Part shown: positions 12,948 to 25,300 of the stretch, piece by piece
Numbering within the stretch: position 1 is the first letter of the stretch
Layout: every line of letters starts with the position of its first letter
From: Chaetoderma sp. LZ-2023a
Taxonomy: Eukaryota; Mollusca; Caudofoveata; Chaetodermatida; Chaetodermatidae
DNA length: 64,000 nt
Direction: 5' to 3'
Assembly (NCBI GenBank): GCA_034401795.1
Contig: JAVVLW010002824.1
Coordinates: 62,001-126,000 of the forward strand
The notes under the pieces: model-generated
Database searches by the model: none
Seen by the model: the letters and a program-made list of their open reading frames with translations, nothing else
Told to the model about the DNA's origin: nothing
Position numbers and translations under genes: made by a program

Positions 12948-15900
12948 CACCACCACCACCACCACCACCACCACCACCACCACCACTACCAATAAAAAAA
13001 ATATTCGTACTTTATTTAATAATTATACCATACCTGTGTGTGCCTAATCAGCAGCGTCCGAATAGTAAAATCCGCGAAGTCATCCACCTGAATCATCTTC
13101 ACTATGATATTTCCATAGTCCTTGGAACCGGCGTCTGGCCAATACTGATCACATTTCATCTGCAATGTAACATACAGATTAACGCCAATAATCGCAATAT
13201 AGAGAGCTGGGCTCTCTATATTGGTTCATCGGTATTCTGTTACCATGTAACAGGATATATTTCTGGAACACACACGTGAACAGCATTATCTAGAATACTC
13301 GTTTTTCAGTAAAATATATTCCATGCAGAATCCTCAATAACAACCAAAATAAACTCCTTAGAAAATATGCCACGGTGGGATCTGATCGGTCACTCAAATA
13401 GTGGACGTCAAAAGTAAATGCGTCACGTGTTAACTAACGCCAAATCAAAGTGACGTAGCTCCAAAACGACAATCGAAAAGACCTACCACTAAAGTGTCCG
13501 AATTGTATGTCTTTAATGAATTTACACTTTAATTCTGTTGTATTTTTGTTAATACCTAATGGACAACAGCCGTCGATTTAGTCTCAAAATAGCCAACAGT
13601 GTCCATGCATAGTTAGCTTGAAATTCAGAATCTGAGAATTCAGATTTCAAAGTTTAAATCGATTCCAACACGCACAAAATATCGATGGATCTTTTCCAGA
13701 AACGTGTGTCGTATAGCTAGATATGGATAAGTTATTATGTGCCCTTTAGTAGAGTAAGCTCTAACCCCTCTTGTGTCAACTTGTGGTTTATAATTGTAGA
13801 ACCTGCCACTACTTCCTCTGCAGTTGTCTTGAGGACTGTCTATTTAAAGGCTAAGAGAAAATGTGCCACTGAAATGAGAGGCTCGGCTACCGAGCCAGCC
13901 ATTCCAATGACAACTTATCAAAAATAGTCTTCTCTTGGCCTGCAAATGGACAATGACTAAACAAAGATTTAGATTTTCTTTACCATTAACCCTTTAATTG
14001 TCAAATCTCTTAAAAACGGTTTTCCTAAATTCCTGTTATAAACTTTAAAAAAAACCCAGTCTTCTCTTGGTCAGAAAATGGCAATTAACTGAACACAAAT
14101 TTCAATTTGCTCGAAAACACTTAACAAATTAAAGGCATAATTAATTTTTTTTTTAAAGTCGCCTTTTGAGCGCTTTGAGGCGCGGTTGGCTAACGAGGGG
14201 TTAATGGCATATGATGTCCAGGGAGATAACAAGTACATTATTATACGAAATGCATAACTCACTTTCCAGTTGGCAACTGTCCTGCAACTGTCAGGAAATA
14301 ACAGTGACACAGCCATATCATATTGTAAACAATTTTTTATACAACTAATAGATGAAATGCACTCAAAATCACTCTCATGTATGGACATAGACATTCACTG
14401 AGGAATAACGAAAGACTGCATATTTGATAGGGCACGGCAAACGGTGAATTCAGGTTTTTCTGTTTCAATACCAGCAATTGGTGACTTCTCTCCATTGATC
14501 TCACTAGAGTCGCGGATTATGTGGCCTTACATAAGAATCCCTAGGAAACAGGCACGGAGAGTATTTTTAGTACCAGCGGTGTTTCAAATTGGTTCTGCGA
14601 TTATTTTTTAGATCTCTACGGATCTACTGATCTCTAAATCTTGCCTCGTTGTCGTCGTCGTCGTCGTCGTCCTCGTCGTCGTTGTTCTTATTGTTATGAG
14701 TGTTGTGTTGTAACTGTCTGACTCTAGGTATGTTATTATTGCATATTAATTTTTATACACACATTACCGCCATGTCACACATATTTGTAATGGAGGAATC
14801 CAGTTTTAGCTATGCCCCATCCATCTCTAGCTAAGCTCCACCCACAGTTCACCCGTATTCGAATCGATTGAACGTGGACTCCAGTAAGTTGTTAAATATT
14901 TTAAAACTAATTTGGCTGGGTGCTGTGGCTGCCGATGGTAGCAACAGCGCGCAGTTAAATTAGTTTCAAACTATTCAAAATAATGTGTATTAAATAGTAA
15001 AGACATAAAATTCGTTATCTAGGCAAATCATGATGTCATTGATTATGATGCCATCCTACACGTCATGTAGTTGATTATGACGTCACATGATTGATGGATA
15101 AATTGGAACGGTCCATTGAAAGAAACACAAAATATATTGATGCCTTCTCTCAGAATCATACGTTGCCTGGCCTTTGTCATGTGAGCTATTGTCAGTGTAA
15201 AATTGGCTTTTAGATATTTGTATATGTACTGCCGTCGTTACGAGATATAATTAGTAAAACAGTACCTATTATATGCACAACCTTCACCCCGCACATCTGG
15301 TCAATTATATAGACAGCCTATGGGGGGACTCGGGTCAACCAATCTGGCTTGGCCTTCAATCAGGTTGTGAGAGATAGTTGTCCTCCCATGGGAGAGGGAG
15401 GAGTCAAGAGTCATACCACGGAAAAGTATAAAAGTATCTGCTCTGAGAAGCGATTCCGTGCATTCTGAGTGATACAAGAGCATCTTTACTTTGCTTTAAA
15501 CTATAGATATCTTCATGTTAACTGTACTTAATGATAGGCCTACTTTGAAACCTTTGTGTAGCCTAATCCTTCCACTCGACTACCATGGGGAGAATCTGTA
15601 TATGCACATGTTAGAGCATGTAGTCTTTCTGTTAGAAAACACTGGATATTGGCATAGTAAAATTCTATACTATAGGCCATGCATGATGTAAAGAATATTA
15701 TTATTCTATATTAAATATATGAATAAGTGGGATTTGACAAAGAGACGAGAATGGGTGGTGGCCACTTGACATAGAACATGTTCCGAGGCAGTTATTCCCA
15801 CCTGCCTCTTCCTCCACTCACTATCCTCATCATTGCATCTAGCAGATATGACAGCTATTAATTGTTTGAACTTAAGACCAATACAATATGTAGATAGCAC

Positions 15901-18900
15901 ATATTTAACGTCCTTGTGGGATGTCGTGTCCTTATAAAGGAAGCGTGCGTTCAAGTCTGGGTCCGGTATGATTAGCATCCAAACATCCTTTGCTGCGTCA
16001 CTGGTATGCTTGTGATAATTATATATTATCATATCGTCGTCAAGAAGGTTTATTTCCGATCAACCTAAATACAGATCAACCGAAGAGCACATCTCAGACG
16101 CCATCATTTGAGCTTCTCCATATCGGATCCATTGAAACATAGTTATCCCATGGGAATGTGACCTCGTTACACGACCCTATCATCTGACATATTGGTTTGT
16201 TGTGTTGACATCTGATAATTGCATGACCTCACAGCAAGCATTCCAATAAATGGATCCATTTACAACTCTTCCACGCCCATTGATAGCCATGTCTCAACAA
16301 GTTCTAGCTATGCCCCGCCCATTTATAGCTAAGCTTCGCACACTGTATAGTGTGTTGGACACAATGTATATACTTTGAACCCTGAATTAACAGAATCTCA
16401 ATTGGAACTAATCTAACTGGGGGCTATTGTTGCCAATGCTAAGTGATGTAATTGAGTATGACGTCATATACTTGAGTGACAGATCCGATTCATCAATTGG
16501 GCACACTAAAGGCACTTGCCATTGATAGCCGAACCTAACCAGAGACTAGCAGAAGGGATGCAGTATTCATACACTTTCCTGATAGAGGAACTATCGTGTG
16601 ATTGTATTTGAGCAAGGTATTCCGCTCTTCTGACCATTCCCAGGCAGTAAGAACCCATATTGTCCATTAGATACGTGGATATGAAGTCCTTTTTCTACAT
16701 CACAGTTGGAATGGTACCATTCTCAAAGATACCAAGCAAGTTATGTATCGCGGGTTTGTATACACAGATGGGTTGTTTGCCTGGTGTATTAACAGTACCT
16801 TCCCTCTCTCGACCAACCGCGTGAGCACGACTATCTTACTGCAGTTCTCTTGCCACACCATACGCCAAAAGTCATCTATTATTTTAGCATTTGGTCCTGG
16901 TAAACAAAACGAAGCAAACGTATACATTACATATGTACTATGGAGTGTCAGGCCGTGTTCGCACTCGCGAGTTAATCCGAAGTAACGGCATACTTCAATA
17001 TGACGTTACTCCGAATGAACTCTTTAGTCCACCGCCTAAATCTGTATGTGCTCATACTGGCATTCTATATAAATGTATGCGCGTGTAAGTATGCGTGCGT
17101 GGGAGCTCGAGTATGTGCGTGCGTGCGTGTTCAACTACGTATTAACCCTATGAACCCCGAGTTCCTAGAATATCAATCTCAATGTAAATATACAGGTAGG
17201 CAGGTGAATAATTTGAAATAAATTTGATAGTAACATGCTGCTGTCTTTCTAGTCAAATTAGTTTCGAAATACTTATCATATTGTATTTTAATTCGGTTTT
17301 GGTATTCTGGCCTCGTGTGTTCAAACTCAAAGGGCTATGATTGACTGTAGCAGTGACCAAACTGCTACGTCATGACTTAAGCATACACGTGTATCATGTT
17401 GGACACGTGCATAGTGATACACGAATATGGTATTGGCTAAATACTACTGAGAGAACAGTATGCAAATTGAATGAGGAAAAAGAGAAGCATAATTTATTTC
17501 CTGTTACCTTGAGATGCTATGTACTTCTTCGTTTTCTGGTATCCCTGGTGAAATAAAGTACGTATCTTGCATTAATTTGAGTGGATTATTCACCCGTATG
17601 CACGTATGTATGTGCTAACCAATCACAAACAAATGTGCATAGATTATACAATTCAAATTTTACCCGTCGATATTCGGTGATAATAAATTATAGTAAAATA
17701 ATAAATAATACTAATTTTGACAGTAAGTCATTTAAATTTTGACAGTAAGTCATTTTATAAAACTATTTTGCTGATATTCCCATCAAATTTACTTCTTTCC
17801 TTAATATCGCATTATTGTTCACAATAAACCAACTGACGCTACAACTCTATGAAGTCTGCGAGGTGTAGAAGATAGCTTGATATGGAAGTCCAAACCAACC
17901 CCATCAGTGATGTAGTCACGTCACGTGACAGAAGATAGTAGCATTCAGCCAGCAGATACAGGGATTCATTCTCGCTATCTCCCGCCCATTGCTAGTTATG
18001 CCACACCATTTCTAGCCATGCCCCGCCCATTTCTAACTAAGCTCCGCCGAGGATGAGCACGTTGTTATCGATCTAACCCGGAATTCCTAGAATCCCAATG
18101 TCAAGGCAACTATACAGATAAGCCGTTGATTATTTTGAAACTAATTTGACTGGGTGCCGCAACAGCGCCCGGCCAAATTAGTTAAAATATACAACTGACT
18201 GTTTATTAAATAGTTAAGATATTACCGGCAATTCGTACGCTTGACGGACTATTCAATGCTCGTTTTGGAGCTAAGACGTCATAATTTACGCATTTGAAAG
18301 TGACGTCAGCTTGCATGTTGCGCAATTGACTATGACGTCATATTATACAGGAGTGACAGATCGGATCTATCCATTAGATCATCTTTTCATGAGCCGCGAC
18401 AAATGGCACCAATGGAAGGATCTGTCACTCAAGAATCCGATGTCAAAATCAATTACCACACGTCTTAGACTGACGTCACAATCTTAATGGCAATGCAAGT
18501 TGATTGAGAGCTGTTGCTGCTATTGTTTCCAAATATTCAACAATTTATCTGTATATCTACCGTGACATTTAAATCTGTGAATGCAGGTTTTAGGTTTCAA
18601 ATCTCTTGCCGATCGTGTAAAGATGTGGGCGGAGCTTAGCTATAAATATGCCGGCATAGCTAGAAATGGATCCTTCTGTTGCAACTGGGGTGTCACTCTC
18701 TGCTGTCAGGTTACATGACTATATGGCGTGAAATTACGATTTTTCTACGGTTTACAGAGTGTAAATATCGGCCCTGGCACGTGCGTGTGTACGTTCTTCG
18801 TCGTGGCTAGAAATGCACGCGTGTATCGACCTATAATGCTGTTTCACTAGAAAATCTAATTAACCGGCTATAGATTGGCATTTACATGTAATAATCTAGA

Positions 18901-19301
18901 AGGAATATTAAGAATATAATATGGTCAATGGAAGAATCATTTTAAATAGCTGTCAGGTAATAATTATACAGTGTGTTATGTGTATGTTTCGGTTTCATTA
19001 TGATATAACTATAGAACTTACAGGTACGAAATTCGCATTGATGTAATCGGTGTGCGTGATATCACCATCCCCATCTAAAACTACTCGTGTGTGATCATCT
19101 GTAAAACAAATTATAGCGATATTTCTTCCTTTCATTCTTTCTTTGTTCCTATGCTTTTTTCTTTCTTTCTTTTTTTCCTTTCTTTTTTTCTTGCCTTTAT
19201 TATTATTTTTTTTCTTTCTTTCTTTGATTCTTTCTTTTTTCTCCTCTCTCCCTTTCTCTCTCTCCCTTTCTCCCTCTCTCCCTCTCTCCCTCCCTCTCCC
19301 T

Positions 19302-19359
<58 letters not shown>

Positions 19360-22276
19360 TGATCATCTGTAAAACAAATTATAGCGACATGTCTCTATCT
19401 TTCTTTATTTCTTTCTTCCTTTTCTTTATTTTCTTTATTTCTTTTCTTTCTTTTTTTAATTTTCCTTGTTTCTTTCTTTTTTCGCTTCTCCTTCTTTCTT
19501 TATTCCTTCCTTTCTTCCTTCATTCCTTCCATCTTTTCTTTCAAACCCCCCTCTCTCTCTCCCGCTCGCTCTCTTTCTCACACCCCACCCCCTCTCTCTC
19601 TCGCTCTCTTTCTCTCTCACTCCCTCCCTCCCTCCCTCCCTCCCTAGCTCGCTCCCTCCCTCACTCACCCACCCACCACCTCACTCACTCACTCACTCAC
19701 TCACTCACTCACTCACTCACTCACTCACTCACTCACTCACTCACTCACTCACTCACACCCGCCAGCTTACTCACTCACTCTTCTCAATATTCCTCTCTCC
19801 ATCTCTTTCTTCCACCACGGCTCTCTGTCCAACTATGTTGCCCACTCTCTCTCTCTCTACCAAGGTTCCATTACTTTGATGATATAATAATTCTGACTTT
19901 CGAGGGCGTGGGCATTACATGCACACAGCTCAAATAGATATTTCATAAAGAAACATATCTACCATATGTATCTATATACAGCATTAAATGCCGAAACGTG
20001 CCACAATTGTTAACGGACAGAGGGCAGCCGACAAACGACGAACAGACAAATCGTCATTGAATACGCTCCCCGTAGCTTAGCGAAAATCGCATACGGCCCA
20101 CATGACACTTTGGTGCCTCTGTAGAGATTGTTATTGCTATGCAAGCATAACTATAATGGCGGATATGACAGATACTCTGTCTGATATATCTCAGAGAAAT
20201 GCGTTGTACCACTGATATGACCTGTCTCTATCATCATCTCAACCTATCTTTTCCAGTATGGGCGCGTTGAAGTTGTGGCGTTACAGCAACACCTTGAAGC
20301 CAGACCTTTCGATCTTTATCAAGAGTCAGATCATTGGAATTGATGGACCAGGCTTTAGCTATAACCCACCCATCTCTAGCTAAGCTCCGCACACGCTCTG
20401 TCCGTGTTGGTATCGATCGAACCATCAACTCCCTGAATTTCACTTTCCAGACAACTATACAGGTCAGCTGTTGAATTTTCTGAAACTAATTTGACTGGGT
20501 GCTGTCAGCGCTCAGTCAAATTAGTTTCAAAATATTCAACAGAATGGTTATTAAATAGTCAAGACATACATTCGTACAGATACGTCATTCATAACGTAAT
20601 TGCTTGTGACGCCAGCCGAGTCGTAATTGATTATGACGTCAGACTATGTTCCTCTATTATTGTCGTCGTTATTGGTAGGTAGAATGTATTCACAACACAA
20701 CAGCATTTTAAAGCATGATGATGAGCGGCGATGACAGACTGCCAAATATGTCACTTTCACCACGTGGCGCTATCAAATCCGCCTTCAGAAGTAGCAACCC
20801 ATCACCGATATGATTAAATGGATGAATCCAGTTTTAGCTATGCTCCACCCATCTCTAGCTAAGTTCCATGTTGGGACCGATCGAAGCCTGAACTCCCTGA
20901 ATCTCAATTTCCAGAAAGCTATACAGGTAAGCTGAATATTTTGAAACTAATTTGACTGGGTGCTGTTAATGGAATAGTTATAAAATTGTAACCACATACA
21001 ATTCGTATAAGTTGACAGAATATTAAGCGTTCATGATGATACGCCATTTAAGACGTAATTGATTGTGACGTTAACCTACATATGACGTAATTTATTATGA
21101 CGTCATATATTTGACTGACAGATTGGATTTCTCTGTTGTATCAATGGTATATGTCAATCTGCTTCGATGTATTCAATACTTTAGACAGCTTTGTCAGAAA
21201 TGTGTAATATCTGATCGACAGAGTGATAGACTGACTGACAGATGGGCTGCCTAACAGACCAACAAACCGACATTTACTAGTTACGAGTCAAAATTTAAAA
21301 TGCTGAGATGTTGATGAAAAACGATTGTGCCGATAGGCCAGACAGTGACTGAATTTTGTCAAGAGGTTGGTCAAACGTGTTAACAACGCTTTCCCACCTG
21401 AAATGGGTTCATTGATATGATATGTTACAACACAATATATTTCCCACCCGAATCAACCCATGGGAAAATCTCATTTGCGGCTCAAATCCAAGATGACCGA
21501 CAATATACAGTACTGAATGGACGTAATTTTGGAAGAAAGTAACATAAAAACGCATTTTCCAACGAACTCGCGGATGCCCATACAATTGTTGAAGCTTTCG
21601 AGGTCACAAGCGGTCAAGGGCATGCATCAGATTTGACCTGAATAATCCGAAATCTGAACAAATTCGCACAGTGGTGATGTATTTAAACACTTGTGAGATG
21701 TCATTTCCAGTAATAATTAGGGCGTTCATTCGTTTGGTGATACTTCTTAGATGAGCAAAGGTCAATGTAAAGCGCTAATGGCAAGGTCAACGTCATAATT
21801 GACCAAATTAAGCCAAAGTGTGTGTACATTTGTATATCCACGCCCTATGCCAATCTAGAAACAATACATTTGAGATGCCATTTACACCAATAACTAAGAT
21901 CTGCATTCTTTTTATACTTCTCAAATTATCAAACGTCAGAAGTATGCGCTAATGTCAATTACCAGGGTCAACGTCAGAATTGATCAAAATAAAATGGTAT
22001 TGGGCCAGATTGGCATGATATTGCAAAAACAACAGTTTAAAAGACACACTAAGGTGTCATTACATGAAAATCTACATACTTTACAACCAATCCCTACAAT
22101 TGCAATTATTATAAACCCCATATATCTTATGGTGGTCGGGGTCTAAATAAAGAAACTAGAATCGTAATCATTTAAATCATATTTTGCATGTAATTATAGT
22201 TCAATGTCGCATTTTGTGTCAAGCTATTCTATATATTTGTGATTTATAATCCAATATGATCCAAATCACGATATAG

Positions 22277-22307
<31 letters not shown>

Positions 22308-25300
22308 TTCCACAATCGGGCCGACTAAGGCTTCTGATGCCCTTGCGTTGGCCATATGCTGGTGTGTACTGCAGTCCATTGTTCTGGCAAGTGCATACCT
22401 TCTTATCGGACATACCACGACAATAGCAACTAATTATCATTAGGAGTCAGTCTGGTGCTTCTGGGCGCTGGCTGAGCTATTCTGATCGGCAGAAGACTAG
22501 CGGGAGATGCTCCCCGAACTCAGTCGTCAGTGAGAGATATTGTGGCCACGCCACGCCTGCACTTAATACGTCCGATGTCTATGGAAGGCAAGGTTGCATC
22601 ATCTGTTGGTGAGGCCTTCTCTAGAAGCACGTATCTTTTAGCAGTCACTACCTTCAGCAGGGCTTCCTGTCCTGCATTTTCGATGTTCTCTTTCGAGGAG
22701 GATGGATGCATGAAGACTCATGCGGACATTTTCAGTGCTGCCTACTCCATGAGAATGGTAACTTTGTTAATTCCATATGGTCTTGATGTGTTAACACACC
22801 CACTAAGAGCATACAAAGAAGAGCATGGTTTCCGAGAGAGCAGTATCCAGATTCTCTTTCAATGTAGTGATGCACGCGGTCTGCTTTGAGGTCACCATGC
22901 ACATGGTATGACTTATATGTGGCATCGGCAGGGTGCAGGATCTGCTGAAATACGTCATAATCGTCTGCAACACCAGCCGTTGGCTATGTAGTCGCAGAAA
23001 AAAAACATGTTAACAAACACATTATATAGTCAGTATCCTCTTCTGTTGGCTCAGCCGTGACACTTGCTTTGGCCAAATCGTCTAAAAGGAAGTTTATATG
23101 GTTTGCTTGATGTGTTGGCAAGGAAAGCCCTTTTTGTCATGTTAAACACATTTCTTCAGAACCTGTGACTGATACAGAATCATCTCCCGTCCTATGACTA
23201 TGGGCTTCATCATTCGTGATGGAGCCGTGATATACGTGAAACACAACCAGTACAAGGCCATAGCTGCTGCGTACATACCAGATATACCTCGCGCACCACA
23301 TGTAGAGCGTCCTAAGATGATGTATGAGCTCAGAATTGCCCCCAGTCCACATGCGTAAATGATTGTTTAAGGTAGATGGGGATGGGTGGCGAGCACAACT
23401 CATATTGCACAAGATCGGGAAGAGGGGGTCTTGCCGATATCCATGGCAAGAAGACACTTACGTAAAAGCTGGCGCTCCATATCGATTTACACACTGGAGG
23501 CAATCCTGACATGAACAGCTGAGGTGAGTCTTGCCACTTGATTCTTTCGGCTGAACTTGTAATCTGCCACAGAATGACTGACCATGGCAGTGACGATCTG
23601 ATCTCCGACAGTTTGAGAATCGTTCATCTTCACTGACTCCTCTGCAACCAACCCTGATGGGAGACTTACACGCTTTTCTTAGGTTTTGTTAAATGGTCCC
23701 ACTCAACAGACCGCTAGAGCAACTTCTGTATATCATATATGCCACGTCGGATATGTGATTATATCAGGTCACGATGCCCATTTCCTGTATCGAAAACAAA
23801 CCAGCTAAATCAAAGATGTTTGACCGATCTCAGCACATGCGACTCTGGAGAGTAAGAATAGTAGATGCGTCTTCTCATTGAGGTCACGGCTGTGCGGTAG
23901 ACGTCCAGTTAAATTTTTAACAGCCATCAGTTACCTTTTCTATGAAGAGAACTATGAATATGCTTGACCATGTAGCATCATTTCTCCTGATAGGAAAAAG
24001 AACGTTTATGAAGGCTACGTGTACATCTGGTGAGTGTACTCTAGCTCACGCAGTTTGGGGATTAGCAATACAACATAAGATTGTGTATAATTATTGTTCC
24101 AAGCAGCTGCACAATAAGCCTACATATTACACAGCGACTGTAAATACAGAGCCAAGCTTCCTACAGGGACCATTCAACAACAATTCAGGTAAACGTGTAA
24201 ATCTCGCGTCGGGCTTCGTAACAGAGGAGCCATTGAATGTGCACAATGCTCAAGGTGTCAGAGATCAGATCCTCGACCCAATAGGTGGTCATTATGCGGC
24301 AGATTAAAGGTTCTTACATAAGAATAAAGTGAGGCCTCAGCTGTCAATGTCAAAATTACTTCCGGGAAGTGAATCGATAAGGACCCCAGCATCAATATCA
24401 GCCTTATATCAGCAGTACCCCTCTTCTCAGTCGCTGGCATTGTTAGTATTGCTCTTTTCCATCATCTTCCTTCTACAATGATTTACGCATGCAGATTGGC
24501 GACACAGCTTATAGACTCCCATCAGATAATTAGATGCAATTGTTGTGGCAACTGCGATAACAAACCATTCACTTGCCAGAAGAATGGACTGCAGTATCCA
24601 CCAAGATGTGAGCAGCGCATGCTCATCACATGCCTTAAGTAGCTAAGGGACCGGCTGTCTGCCATTGTTCTCCTGTTAAAAATGATTGATGGGTATATGT
24701 CACGAGGTCAAGTGAAATTGTTGTAGAACAATAGCCGACAGCCGGTCCCCTCCAGTCACTAATGATTGATGTGTATACGAGGTCAAGTGTAATTCACTAT
24801 GAGCGGGTGAACTTGTTCATTGTTCTAAATGAGTGGGTGGCCACTAGTGTTCATAAGTGATGATTGGTGTGTATATGTCAGGAGGTCAAGTGCAATTATT
24901 CAGTTGTCCGAATGATTGATGTGCATCTGTCAGGTTGTGATGAGTTGATCAATACGAGAACAATGGCCGACAGCGCGCACCTCGTGTAACACTATTGGTG
25001 TAGGCTGTGCGTTATTGTTTTGGTGTCGAACAATGTCCACCATCGTCATCGTTGATGAATAATGACGTCCCGAGCACCATTGTCATGTTTAACGTATTAA
25101 TTAGGTGGGCGGCCGCGCACCCCCCCCCCTACCCCTCGTGGTTAAAAAGATAATTTGAAACTGCCCCAGTCATTTAATTTTCAAAAAAATAAGCGCATTG
25201 CGTTACTCGGGTAATATATAGGTAAACTAAGCGATGGTGTATATTATTATATAGATATTAATCGTGTATCTATCGTATTGAAGGAGTGGTCTTCAAAGTG

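Larger units (their letters stand above)
13160..16798. other. Intron of the RPTP gene with dispersed repeats
   Basis: There are no coding exons. It holds a reverse partial copy of the TGACGTCA-bearing short repeat (about 13370-13560), an A/T-rich repeat shared with 28.0 and 28.5 kb (about 13890-14100), a (TCG)n microsatellite (14650-14690), a forward copy of the short repeat (14814-15120) and a partial one (16290-16500). The rest is unremarkable. Confidence 0.6.

Noticed and set aside
15706-16032. Minus-strand 108-aa frame near PTP exons, considered as a PTP segment
   Set aside because: It contains no PTP motif, and the exons on both sides (16799-16896 and 13034-13159) join in phase without it.
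18998-19366. A 122-aa minus-strand frame starting in (AG)n and running into the YINAN exon
   Set aside because: Only the last 25 codons are exon. The rest is microsatellite DNA upstream of a clear TTTTACAG acceptor, and the frame entered from the duplicated acceptor would not be the exon frame.
19143-19937. A 264-aa plus-strand Ser/Leu/Phe-rich frame
   Set aside because: It is made almost wholly of CT, CTTT and CACT repeats, with no complex segment or domain.
22278-22312. Possible CRISPR-like or functional triplet array
   Set aside because: A plain (GTC)n microsatellite without spacers.
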